From NCBI RefSeq assembly GCF_024734895.1, contig NZ_CP091430.1, forward strand, positions 3,490,501 to 3,554,500: DNA of 64,000 nucleotides. The letters run 5' to 3'. Under the pieces are notes generated by a model. That model saw nothing but the letters and a program-made list of their open reading frames with translations. It made no database searches and was not told the DNA's origin. A program made the translations under genes and the position numbers. This DNA comes from Paenibacillus spongiae (GTDB lineage: Bacteria > Bacillota > Bacilli > Paenibacillales > Paenibacillaceae). Shown one piece after another: positions 7,906-15,503 of the stretch (the stretch's first letter is position 1; every line of letters starts with the position of its first letter).

Positions 7906-8322
7906 ATGACGAACAAACTAGCGGTAGTAAAAGATTTTACGCTTGAAATTCCTGTTCAAGATATTGAACAATCGGTGGAGTGGTATATAAGACATTTGGG
8001 CTTCGAGTTAATCCCCCCTGCAAAAGGAATAGCCGAGCTGAGAACGGCTTCAGGCTTCAGGATCTGTTTGTTCCGCCCCGATCAAACGGATGAAACAAGC
8101 TATTGGTATGTTAAAGATGTGAACAATTACAGGGTTCGTGCGTGTATACGTGTTTCCGATATCGAGCTGCTTCACACAAGCTTGGTGGAATCCGGTATCC
8201 AAGTGAGCGATATCGAAGGGGGTCCTGGCTGCGGATGGACGTGTCAATTTCATGATCTAAACGGCAACATGCTCATTGCCTGGAGCGGATACACGAAGGA
8301 GCATGACTGGTATTACGAATAA
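7906..8322 (+). CDS. VOC family protein
   Basis: A single-module VOC protein of 138 residues with a clean GGGAGGTAATGAAAC ribosome site. It begins 'FTLEIPVQDIEQSVEWYIRH', continues through the helix and strand of the first half, and ends in 'FHDLNGNMLIAWSGY', the second-half turn in variant form. The last-strand Glu that normally binds metal is replaced (MLIAW), so catalysis of the glyoxalase type is doubtful. It lies between the CBM66 relic and a small membrane protein. Substrate unknown. Confidence 0.88.
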   Translation: MTNKLAVVKDFTLEIPVQDIEQSVEWYIRHLGFELIPPAKGIAELRTASGFRICLFRPDQTDETSYWYVKDVNNYRVRACIRVSDIELLHTSLVESGIQVSDIEGGPGCGWTCQFHDLNGNMLIAWSGYTKEHDWYYE

Positions 8323-8413
8323 TTGGCAGTGATCAGTTGATTTTACGGCAAAGACATTGCTCCGATACGGTTTAGCGATTGGAAGTCATCTAATTGACTG
8401 AAGAGAGGAGAAT

Positions 8414-8446
8414 ATGACCAAGTTATCTTATCATACCTTCTGTTAA
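8414..8446 (+). CDS. Possible 10-residue leader peptide
   Basis: A strong AGAGAGGAGAAT ribosome site precedes ATG at 8414, which opens only ten codons (MTKLSYHTFC) before TAA. The next gene starts 16 bases later. It could be a translated leader or the remains of a frameshifted gene start. Evidence is only the ribosome site. Confidence 0.25.
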   Translation: MTKLSYHTFC

Positions 8447-8462
8447 GAAATTTAAAGGTGTG

Positions 8463-8699
8463 ATGCTGTTGAAGACGGATAAAAACAGCCAATTCGTTGT
8501 TTACATTATAAAAGGCTCAACGATAAAGAGATTTCTAATCCTGGATTTAATCGTTGGAACAGGTATTTTCTATGTAGTCAAATTTGTTTTATCAAGCGTA
8601 TTGATAGCATCTGTCGGCAGTATCGTGGGGACTGAAGGGATCAAAAGGGCTCCAAAAATAATAAAAAAATGGAATGGGATCGTGCCGAAAAAAAGATAA
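8463..8699 (+). CDS. Small hydrophobic protein of unknown function, perhaps frameshifted
   Basis: A 78-residue protein with a hydrophobic middle ('FLILDLIVGTGIFYVVKFVL', then SSVLIASVGSIVG) flanked by basic ends, so one or two membrane passes are likely. Start choice is open: ATG 8463 or TTG 8469, both behind AAAGGTG. It ends just after a run of seven A (8688-8694). A +1 shift there would extend it by about 20 codons reading 'KIHEVAHEVLESGSIPIEW' to a TGA at 8755-8757, which looks like genuine protein. So the gene may be frameshifted, or the run may hold a sequencing error. No family recognised. Confidence 0.55.
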   Translation: MLLKTDKNSQFVVYIIKGSTIKRFLILDLIVGTGIFYVVKFVLSSVLIASVGSIVGTEGIKRAPKIIKKWNGIVPKKR

Positions 8700-8771
8700 A
8701 ATACATGAAGTTGCACACGAAGTGTTGGAATCCGGTTCAATCCCGATAGAATGGTGAGCTATAACCGGGTA

Positions 8772-8802
8772 TTGACATTAAAGCAACTTTAAGGTGTACG
8801 AT
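8772..8802 (+). promoter_or_regulatory. MerR-type promoter with 19-bp spacer and palindromic operator
   Basis: The -35 is TTGACA (8772-8777) and the -10 is TACGAT (8797-8802), separated by exactly 19 bp instead of 17. Within the spacer lies the palindrome TTAAAG-CAA-CTTTAA (8778-8792), extended by AC/GT on both sides. Over-long spacers with a dyad between the elements are the hallmark of promoters twisted open by MerR-family activators. It drives the VOC gene at 8841 and probably the MerR gene behind it. Confidence 0.85.
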
Positions 8803-8840
8803 TGTTCCGATAGTAAATATGCCAGAAACTGGAGGGACAT

Positions 8841-9641
8841 ATGAACAAACCCTATTTTCAATTTGACGGCGGTTTTATTATGGTGCCATATGATCGTTTC
8901 GAAGAAGGAGTCGAATGGTATAGGAAGCATATGGGGTGGGCACTTATCGACACCGTGACGGGGCCAGTAGGCAGGAAAGCATTTTTCCGCCTCCCGGGGG
9001 GTGGACAAGCCAATCTCAAATCCTTCGAAATGGATCTTGAGCACTTCAATCAACGTGATTATGAGGAAGGAAACTGCCGGTTCTGCTTCCGGACGGCCAA
9101 TTTGGAAGAGACGGTCAATTATTTCGGGGAGCACGACATAGAATGTTCGAAGCCGGTCCAATTGCCGGATGGAACGTTAACGGCCGATATTCAGGCATTC
9201 GCGGGTGTCCGAATGACATTATGTGAAGATAGAGCGTCGGAAGGGCAACATCCGGAAGCAAGGGTAATCCGTTATGCTGCGAAACCTTTGTGGCTCGGCG
9301 TTCGGGATCTCGAAGCATCCGTCGCATGGTATGAGCATGTACTAGGCTTAGAGCGTTCGGAGACCGATTATTCGGATCAAGGGTTCGCTTTGCTTCGGGA
9401 TCGCAAGGATCATTGGGATTATGTCTGGCTGCAGCAGCTTGCGTCATGCAGTCCTGTTGTGAAGGCGAATCCCGGTGCAAGGCTGTACTTTTTGGTCGAC
9501 GGAAGAGAGGATTTCCTGGAGACCCAACGCTGGCTGAAGCAGCAAGACATCGAGACGACCGAGCCGGTCGGCGAACGGTGGACGGGATATCACTTCTATG
9601 ATCCGGATGGCAATCGGCTGAATGTTTGGAATTATTATTGA
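8841..9641 (+). CDS. Two-module VOC protein under MerR-type control
   Basis: A 266-residue protein with two VOC modules: 'FIMVPYDRFEEGVEWYRKH' opens the first and 'LWLGVRDLEASVAWYEHVL' the second, which ends in 'YHFYDPDGNRLNVWNYY'. The ATG has a CTGGAGGGACAT ribosome site. Its promoter has the 19-bp spacer and dyad typical for MerR activators, and the MerR-family gene follows 28 bases after its stop, so regulator and target form one autoregulated unit. By analogy with drug-sensing MerR systems, the protein may bind or modify a toxic small molecule or antibiotic. That role is inference; the fold is well supported. Confidence 0.9.
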   Translation: MNKPYFQFDGGFIMVPYDRFEEGVEWYRKHMGWALIDTVTGPVGRKAFFRLPGGGQANLKSFEMDLEHFNQRDYEEGNCRFCFRTANLEETVNYFGEHDIECSKPVQLPDGTLTADIQAFAGVRMTLCEDRASEGQHPEARVIRYAAKPLWLGVRDLEASVAWYEHVLGLERSETDYSDQGFALLRDRKDHWDYVWLQQLASCSPVVKANPGARLYFLVDGREDFLETQRWLKQQDIETTEPVGERWTGYHFYDPDGNRLNVWNYY

Positions 9642-9668
9642 TTCTTAGGCAGGGGGACGGAAGCATCG

Positions 9669-10475
9669 ATGGAACGTTCCATGACCATTCAGATCTTCTC
9701 GGATCGTACCGGATTGCCGCCCAGTACGCTGCGTTATTATGAGAAAGAAAGCCTTCTTGTTCCTCATATTCGCGGGGATAACGGCTATCGCTTGTACACG
9801 GAAGAACAGATCCCTGTTGCACTGACAATACATTCGCTCCGTCAGGCGGATGTAAACCTGCGCGAAATTCGCTCGTTTCTCTCATCCGGCGATACGGAAC
9901 GTATTGCCTGGGTACGTAAGTGGCGGGACGAAATCGATGCCAAGATGGCATCGATGCGGATCGCGAAACAATATTTGCAAGGCATGGAATCGGATGACCA
10001 GCATCTCCGGCTTGTAAAATGGGAATCCGCAATCACGATGTTGTGGTTTCCTCTGCGGGTGACGAGAAGACTTAACCCTTACGCCGAAGCTATAGAAGAA
10101 AGAGCCGCATATCTGTATTCAGAATATGGAATACGCTGCAATGAAGCGTTCGTTAAGGCAGAGAACGCGGATGGAGACGAGATGATTGGACAAGTAGGCT
10201 TTCGTCTCCCGAAATCATTTAGCGCAACCGATGAATTTGCTGCAAGCATGCAAGGTAGAGTGGAACGGATTCAACCTACCTTGTTCGTTACGCTTGCGTG
10301 TATGGCAGCGGACGCATTCGCCTGCTTCAATCTGATGCTTCTCGTGCAGAGGTTTGGGTTCGAACCCACCGGTCCAAAACTGGAACGATACGAATTGAGC
10401 AATATGGCAGTCTATCAATGGATGATTCCGGTTATGCATGCCGATCCGAACCAGAACCGGAGCATTCGGAATTAA
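9669..10475 (+). CDS. MerR family transcriptional regulator with effector-binding domain
   Basis: A 268-residue protein. The N-terminal winged helix-turn-helix reads 'IFSDRTGLPPSTLRYYEKE' followed by 'GYRLYTEEQI', the standard MerR start. A coiled-coil region follows (about residues 65-110), then a C-terminal domain of some 150 residues ending 'FEPTGPKLERYELSNMAVYQ', resembling GyrI-like ligand-binding domains of multidrug sensors. It is co-directional with the upstream VOC gene, whose promoter has MerR architecture, so it likely activates its own operon upon ligand binding. Start at ATG 9669; ATG 9681 is an alternative. Confidence 0.92.
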   Translation: MERSMTIQIFSDRTGLPPSTLRYYEKESLLVPHIRGDNGYRLYTEEQIPVALTIHSLRQADVNLREIRSFLSSGDTERIAWVRKWRDEIDAKMASMRIAKQYLQGMESDDQHLRLVKWESAITMLWFPLRVTRRLNPYAEAIEERAAYLYSEYGIRCNEAFVKAENADGDEMIGQVGFRLPKSFSATDEFAASMQGRVERIQPTLFVTLACMAADAFACFNLMLLVQRFGFEPTGPKLERYELSNMAVYQWMIPVMHADPNQNRSIRN

Positions 10476-10736
10476 CCGGTGATTGGGCCGGTTTGGCGGC
10501 AAGTGGTCTCTCGAAGAGTTCACGACATTACAGTGGATCTCCACCCAGAACGTCCCGCGTGAATATCTATTTTAAACTTACCACTCCATGAAGCGTCACA
10601 AAGGATGCGGGGCTTTTCAATTGAAGAGCTCCGCTTCTTCGTGCCGCTTCTTGTTGCTTGAAGAAGCCGCTTAGAGCCCTAATTCGACAAAGAGTTTCAT
10701 AAATATATAATCGATATATAGAACATGTATTATTCG
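10476..10736. other. Intergenic stretch without a supported gene
   Basis: No gene with a start and ribosome site is visible. One short open stretch near 10491-10575 reads like a protein tail ('[20 protein letters not shown]') but has no start and is not recognised. Several GCTTCTT repeats near 10630-10670 could fold locally, without a clear terminator tail. Confidence 0.4.
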
Positions 10737-10765
10737 TTGACACCTCAATGGAAGGGTATTACAAT
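10737..10765 (+). promoter_or_regulatory. Sigma-A promoter of the GxGYxYP gene
   Basis: TTGACA (10737-10742), a 17-bp spacer and TACAAT (10760-10765): a near-consensus housekeeping promoter about 95 bases before the start codon. The leader is therefore nearly 90 nucleotides long. Confidence 0.75.
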
Positions 10766-10860
10766 ATAAGGGCAATTAGGGAGTTACAACCATAATTGGG
10801 GAGGTGATTATTTCCGTTTTGAAGATGAGGCAGCAACAATAAAAACATGTGTTAGGAGTG

Positions 10861-12951
10861 ATGGAAGTGAAAGGTTTGGCACGCAGTAAAGTTCTTCTTG
10901 TTATTACGCTGTTGCTTACCGTAATTTCTCCGGCTCTTGCTTCTGCAGACGGGACGAATGAGGACCGTTCAAATCACAGTGGAGTGACATGGCCGAAGAA
11001 TCAAGAACTGCCCACTTTCTCTAAACCTAAATTTCTTGATGTTGTCGACTTGGCCGGGCAACCGGGAGAAATGGAGCTGCTGCTCACTTCTCTGCAGGGT
11101 AATGTAAACCGGGAAAAAACTCGCATATATGTATTGGAGGGAAATGCTGAAGAAGGCAGAATGACGTGGCTTAACGAGTTCGACGTTCCTTATCAAGTCC
11201 ACGTGGATCCGTTGAAGGTTGTAGCCAAATACAAGAATGAGGTTAAAGGCATCGTCGTATATGATCCCGACAATATGGATACGGTCAATCTTGCTACTAC
11301 TTACGCGGGCCTAGAGAACGCCATAGTAGCGAGCCCTGGTCTGGCGGACGTATTAACGGCTGCACCTTATAACCTGCCCTTGCTGGAGGATTACCGCGGG
11401 AAGTTTGCCAATGCCATGGAAGTTTATCAATGGCAGTATGATAACTTCTGGAATCGTACGACTAAACGCATGCTGATTGGGCTCAGCGGCGGGAATAGTA
11501 TTCCGCTGCCCCCGGGCATACCGGATTCCTACGAACTCCTGCTGCAGGAAGACGAGGAAATTCGAAACTCATCCAATCGCGCTGTCCATGAAATCGATCT
11601 GACCTCCTTTCTTGGAGAAGAGGCCGTTTACCTCCGGTTCGATGATGCTTTTACAGCGGATGGATGGGGGCCGGCTGTCCATGAAGTGACGGTCAAGGCG
11701 GACGGAAATGTTATCGGTCATTTCATTCCTGGAACGGAAGCCGGAACTGCGGCAGAGAAACCGTTCCTATATGACAGCGGCCGCTCAGCGCTGACGGACC
11801 GGACCGGCGGCCATCGGTTTGCGGATGGCAATAGTTACTTCGTTTACCGGTTTGCGCCGCCGGAAGGAACGCAGACGCTTACGGTATCGGTGGACATGTG
11901 GAACCAATACAAAGTATCCGCAACGAACGTTCAAACGCCGAGCTCGGATAATCTGGAGCAGGAGCCGTACGGATTTCTTCGCGATTATGCGGTAGCCAAC
12001 CGGGCTATGGTATTCTGGCTGGATCCGAATGATCCGGAAGAGCGGGTTCTGTTCGAGAAAATTTTGTCCGATGTCGAACCAGGCACGCCTTATCTAGGCT
12101 GGTTTGCCAACGACGTTGCAGGCGAGTGGGGAGGGACGGAATTATGCTCGCAATATGGCGTCTATGTCCTTGCCTCCGATTGGTTTAACAATATGACCGT
12201 CTTCTCCGGAATGGAGGGGAAAATTAAGAAACAGAAGCAACTGGAAGCCCCTGCGTTGGAAAATAAAATTTACGTGACCTTCACGTACACGGACGGAGAC
12301 AATTTACAGTACAATCAGCACGGCATGAAGAGATTTTGGGATGATCCCGGACGGGGAAGCGTACCGATCAACTGGAGCGTAAGTCCTCTTCTGGCGGATG
12401 CAGCGCCATTCATATTCGGGCATTTTCTTGGCAGCGCAACCGATAACGATCTGCTCATTGCAGGGCCATCCGGCATGGGATACTTCTATCCGGATGCTTG
12501 GCCGGAACAAAATTTGGTCCCTTATCTACAGGACACGCACAAATATTTGAAGCGCGCCGGGATCGATATCATTTATGCGCTTAATATCCGAAATCATCAA
12601 AATGCCGAGCTAAGCGAGCGTACGGCTCAAGCTTTTATCGACGAGCTGAATCTGAACGGCATGTTCCTGAACTGGAAGAATAGTAATGAAATGAAGATCG
12701 TGAATGATTCCTTGCCCGTGTCGACAGGAATCATGGTCGGCTCTGTCAATCAAGCGAAGGAAGCCATCGCGTCCGCTTCTGAAGGTTGGGATGGAACGAC
12801 CCCGAGATTCATTACCATTGGCGCCGGGGCGTGGAGCCTAAGACCATCCGACATTGCCGAGGTAGCCTCTTCGCTCGGAACGGAGTATAAGGTGGTTAGA
12901 GGAGATCAATATTTCGACTTGGTACGTGAAGCGAACGGCCTTGATCGTTAG
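10861..12951 (+). CDS. Secreted GxGYxYP domain protein, putative glycan-active
   Basis: A protein of about 696 residues with a Sec signal peptide ('SKVLLVITLLLTVISPALAS', cleavage near ASA-DG). The family motif is visible as GMGYFYP in the C-terminal half, and the N-terminal half carries the associated domain beginning 'FLDVVDLAGQPGEMELLLTS'. Proteins of this family are thought to act on polysaccharides, but no activity is established to my knowledge. Residues about 225-370 look like an inserted beta-sandwich module ('EIDLTSFLGEEAVYLRFDDA'), perhaps sugar binding. Start choice is open: ATG 10861, GTG 10867 (best spacing from AGGAG) or GTG 10849. It has its own sigma-A promoter and a strong terminator, so it is monocistronic. 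Confidence 0.88.
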   Translation: MEVKGLARSKVLLVITLLLTVISPALASADGTNEDRSNHSGVTWPKNQELPTFSKPKFLDVVDLAGQPGEMELLLTSLQGNVNREKTRIYVLEGNAEEGRMTWLNEFDVPYQVHVDPLKVVAKYKNEVKGIVVYDPDNMDTVNLATTYAGLENAIVASPGLADVLTAAPYNLPLLEDYRGKFANAMEVYQWQYDNFWNRTTKRMLIGLSGGNSIPLPPGIPDSYELLLQEDEEIRNSSNRAVHEIDLTSFLGEEAVYLRFDDAFTADGWGPAVHEVTVKADGNVIGHFIPGTEAGTAAEKPFLYDSGRSALTDRTGGHRFADGNSYFVYRFAPPEGTQTLTVSVDMWNQYKVSATNVQTPSSDNLEQEPYGFLRDYAVANRAMVFWLDPNDPEERVLFEKILSDVEPGTPYLGWFANDVAGEWGGTELCSQYGVYVLASDWFNNMTVFSGMEGKIKKQKQLEAPALENKIYVTFTYTDGDNLQYNQHGMKRFWDDPGRGSVPINWSVSPLLADAAPFIFGHFLGSATDNDLLIAGPSGMGYFYPDAWPEQNLVPYLQDTHKYLKRAGIDIIYALNIRNHQNAELSERTAQAFIDELNLNGMFLNWKNSNEMKIVNDSLPVSTGIMVGSVNQAKEAIASASEGWDGTTPRFITIGAGAWSLRPSDIAEVASSLGTEYKVVRGDQYFDLVREANGLDR

Positions 12952-12957
12952 TTCAAT

Positions 12958-12990
12958 AAGAAGGAGCTGCCATTATGGCAGCTCCTTCTT
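12958..12990. terminator. Bidirectional terminator between GxGYxYP gene and IclR gene
   Basis: A nearly continuous palindrome, AAGAAGGAGCTGCC pairing with GGCAGCTCCTTCTT around an ATTAT loop. T-rich and A-rich flanks would serve both convergent genes. Confidence 0.85.
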
Positions 12991-13078
12991 GCGTGATACC
13001 TCCCCTAAATCGGACGATTCTCGGCGACTGGGCCGATGTCACCGAATTTAGCATGATCGTCCGTCGGAGCGCCGCGGT

Positions 13079-13888
13079 TCATCTTGAGCCGATGTAGCCG
13101 AATCTTGCGGAAATTTCTGCGGAAACATCGCGGATCATTTCCCCGATTTCGACAACGCGTTCGTGGGGCAGCCGCCACTTCGGACAGGAGACGCTGAAGG
13201 AGGCGATCGGTTCTTTCAAATGATTCAAGATCGGCGCCGCTACGCAGCGGACCTCGGATTCGTGCTCGCAATTATCGATCGCATAGCCCCGGGAGCGGAT
13301 AAGCTCCAAGTCCTCGAGAAGAGCCCCTCTTGAAATGAGCGTCTGGGGCGTGAACGGCGTGAAGCCTTCCGCTGCGACGGCCTCGACGAGCGAAATCGGG
13401 GAATAGGCGAGAATCGCTTTGCCGACACCCGTGCAGTACATCGGATTACGCAGCCCGATTTCCGAATGCATACGAACCGTCTTGGACGATTCGACTTTGT
13501 CGATGTACACGACACGCAGTCCGTCTCGGATGACCAGGTGGATTGTTTCGCCGACCCGGTCCGCGATTTTCCGCAAATAAGGGGAGACGGTTTCGCGTAT
13601 GGACATCGGCTTCAGAGCTAGGGAGGATAAGCGGAGCGCATAGATGCCGATCCGGTAAAGCTCCGAACGCGGATCCTGCTCGACAAGGCCATACTGCTGG
13701 AAGGCGGCCAAATGCTTGCAAACGCTGCTCGGGCTTTCGCCTGACCGCTGTGAGATCTTGCTGACGGAAGCGCCTTCTGCGCTGCTGTCGCACAGATCGG
13801 CCAACGACTCCAACACGTGAAGCGCTTTAACAACCGTGGAAGAAGCTACCTTGTCTTTCGAAGATTTCGTAAGGACGCGGCGAGTCAT
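13079..13888 (-). CDS. IclR family regulator of the sugar-acid operon
   Basis: A 269-residue regulator. The N-terminal winged helix region reads 'ALHVLESLADLCDSSAEGAS' and 'KISQRSGESPSSVCKHLAAF'; the C-terminal GAF-like sensor includes 'YCTGVGKAILAYSP' and 'GYAIDNCEHESEVRCVAAPI', all typical of IclR proteins. ATG 13888 follows AAAGGGGAATACATC; a much longer open frame upstream is not supported. It is divergent from the dehydratase operon. Two perfect GAAAY-n3-RTTTC palindromes in the intergenic region resemble operators of KdgR/IclR regulators, so it likely represses the operon until a hexuronate or aldonate intermediate binds. Confidence 0.92.
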   Translation of the reverse strand: MTRRVLTKSSKDKVASSTVVKALHVLESLADLCDSSAEGASVSKISQRSGESPSSVCKHLAAFQQYGLVEQDPRSELYRIGIYALRLSSLALKPMSIRETVSPYLRKIADRVGETIHLVIRDGLRVVYIDKVESSKTVRMHSEIGLRNPMYCTGVGKAILAYSPISLVEAVAAEGFTPFTPQTLISRGALLEDLELIRSRGYAIDNCEHESEVRCVAAPILNHLKEPIASFSVSCPKWRLPHERVVEIGEMIRDVSAEISARFGYIGSR

Positions 13889-13910
13889 GATGTATTCCCC
13901 TTTTCGATTG

Positions 13911-13923
13911 GAAATTATATTTC
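13911..13923 (+). promoter_or_regulatory. IclR-type operator, copy 1
   Basis: Perfect dyad GAAAT-TAT-ATTTC, 22 bases before the IclR start codon, inside a longer direct repeat shared with copy 2 (TTGGAAA...TTTCGAATAT). It probably serves autoregulation. Match to KdgR-like operators (GAAAC-n3-GTTTC) is from knowledge of the family; binding by this protein is inference. Confidence 0.7.
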
Positions 13924-14067
13924 GAATATAGCAGTAGCGATGGAGACCGATATTCAATGATATACAATTAAACGAAATAATGACGACAACAACGATGGAT
14001 AAGCCCCGACTGCTTAAAGCATAGTATCGGGTACACAAACATAATATGCACTGAAACCAGTTTATTG

Positions 14068-14080
14068 GAAACAATGTTTC
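14068..14080 (+). promoter_or_regulatory. IclR-type operator, copy 2
   Basis: Perfect dyad GAAAC-AAT-GTTTC, 28 bases before the dehydratase start codon and in the same extended context as copy 1. A further partial site GAAAC-CA-GTTT lies at 14053-14063. Position suggests direct repression of the catabolic operon. Confidence 0.7.
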
Positions 14081-14108
14081 GAATATGGAAACAAAGGGGT
14101 GAACTCCT

Positions 14109-15257
14109 GTGATTATTTCGGATGTGGAAACATTTATCGTCGGAAATCCCTGGAAGAACTGGCTGTTCGTCAAGCTGCACACCAAAGAAGGGGTATACGG
14201 CATCGGAGAAGGGACGCTGAACGGCTTTGCGAAGACGGTCGAAGCGGCTATTCACGAGCTGAAGCATCTGTTCATTGGCAGAAGCGCCTTCGACGTAGAG
14301 ACGATTTCGCTAAAGATGATCCGTGACGTCTATTCGGACGGGGGACAAATTCAAGGTTCCGCTTTGGCCGCGGTTGAAACCGCTTGCTGGGATATCATCG
14401 GCAAAGCGTCGGGCCAGCCCCTGTACAAGCTGCTGGGCGGCCAATGCCACGACAAGCTCCGCTGTTATGCGAACGGCTGGTACCGCGGGCCGAGAACGCC
14501 CGAGAACTTTTACGAGAAAGCCACAGTCGTCGTTGAAAGGGGTTATACGGCGCTGAAATTCGATCCGTTCGGAAGCGCCTGGAGAACGGTGGAGAAGAAA
14601 GACTTCAACCTGGCGATCGATATCATCGCCGCCGTAAGAGACGCGGTCGGTCCGGATACGGATATTCTGATCGAAGGCCATAACCGCTTCAGCGTCCATA
14701 CGGCGCTGCAGTTCGCTGAAGCGATGCTGCCTTATAATCCGACCTGGTTTGAAGCCCCCGTCCCTCCGCAGCACATATCATCCATGGTGGAGGTGGCCAG
14801 GCGAAGCCCGGTGCCCGTCGCCTGCGGAGAAGATTACTACTGTAGGGAGCAGTTCGCGGAGCTGCTGAAGCACGACGCAGTACATATCATCCAGCTGGAG
14901 CCGCAGTATCTCGGCATCTCGGCTTCCAAGCAAATTTGCGGCATGGTTCACGCCCACAACGGCGTCATTGCGCCGCACAGCGCGCAGGGGCCGCTCTGCT
15001 CCGTCGTCTGCGCCCACTTGAATATGGCGACGCCAAACTTCTATCTTCATGAAATATTCGACGAGTTCAACGAGCCTTGGGAGGAATTCGTGCTCGAGCC
15101 GGCCTGCAAGGTGGAGCGGGGCTACATCAGACCGCCTGATTTGCCCGGTCTCGGCGTAGATTTGAACCTGGAAGAAATGGCGAAGCATCCGTACCACCCC
15201 GGTCATTATATCCCGCTATTCAAGCAGGGATGGGAGAAGAGAGAGCGGATCGAATAG
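14109..15257 (+). CDS. Enolase-superfamily sugar-acid dehydratase (mandelate racemase group)
   Basis: A 382-residue TIM-barrel enzyme of the mandelate racemase/muconate lactonizing group; relatives dehydrate aldonates or hexarates such as galactonate. Visible features: the N-terminal capping domain 'VFIVGNPWKNWLFVKLHTK'-like start, a barrel strand with basic residue in 'TALKFDPFG', a metal-ligand strand 'DILIEGHNRFS', 'WFEAPVPP' and 'VACGEDYY' for the other acidic ligands, and 'GVIAPHSAQGP' with the catalytic His. The start is GTG at 14109, eight bases behind AAGGGGTGA. It heads an operon with SDR dehydrogenases, an isomerase and an importer, fitting uptake and breakdown of a sugar acid. Exact substrate unknown. 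Confidence 0.9.
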   Translation: MIISDVETFIVGNPWKNWLFVKLHTKEGVYGIGEGTLNGFAKTVEAAIHELKHLFIGRSAFDVETISLKMIRDVYSDGGQIQGSALAAVETACWDIIGKASGQPLYKLLGGQCHDKLRCYANGWYRGPRTPENFYEKATVVVERGYTALKFDPFGSAWRTVEKKDFNLAIDIIAAVRDAVGPDTDILIEGHNRFSVHTALQFAEAMLPYNPTWFEAPVPPQHISSMVEVARRSPVPVACGEDYYCREQFAELLKHDAVHIIQLEPQYLGISASKQICGMVHAHNGVIAPHSAQGPLCSVVCAHLNMATPNFYLHEIFDEFNEPWEEFVLEPACKVERGYIRPPDLPGLGVDLNLEEMAKHPYHPGHYIPLFKQGWEKRERIE

Positions 15258-15292
15258 AGGCAGACGCATGAAGAAGAAAAGGACGGTACGGC

Positions 15293-15503
15293 TTGAAAGC
15301 ATTGGGATATGAGGGACCGAAGCGGATGAATTTACGCGATGCGGCTACTCCCGAATCAGGGATATTGCCGTTTCGAGGGGAGGAACATACGCCGGCGGCA
15401 GTCCGGCAGTTCCTGAAGTACATGAAGAGCGGGCTATCCATCGGCTGCAACGTCAAGCGCTGGATTAAAACAATAGGTCAATATAACGGGGTGAAGTTTA
15501 AAC
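15293..15503 (+). pseudogene. Possible relic of a zinc-type alcohol dehydrogenase start
   Basis: From TTG 15293 the frame reads MKALGYEGPKRMNLRDAATPE, very like the N-terminus of zinc-dependent medium-chain dehydrogenases (MKALVYEGP...LRD). After about 20 residues the similarity stops and the frame runs to a stop inside the next gene. An AAAAGGA ribosome site is still present. I read this as a gene mostly removed by deletion, leaving its start between the dehydratase and the first SDR. Based only on the short N-terminal resemblance. Confidence 0.4.

Noticed and set aside
9115..10032. 305-codon open frame on the minus strand across the VOC and MerR genes
   Set aside because: It lies antisense to two well-supported genes, has no ribosome site and its translation is Arg/Pro/Ser-rich without family features.
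13889..14203. N-terminal extension of the IclR regulator by about 105 codons
   Set aside because: It would run through the operators and the divergent promoter region; the ATG at 13888 has a proper ribosome site and gives the normal family length.
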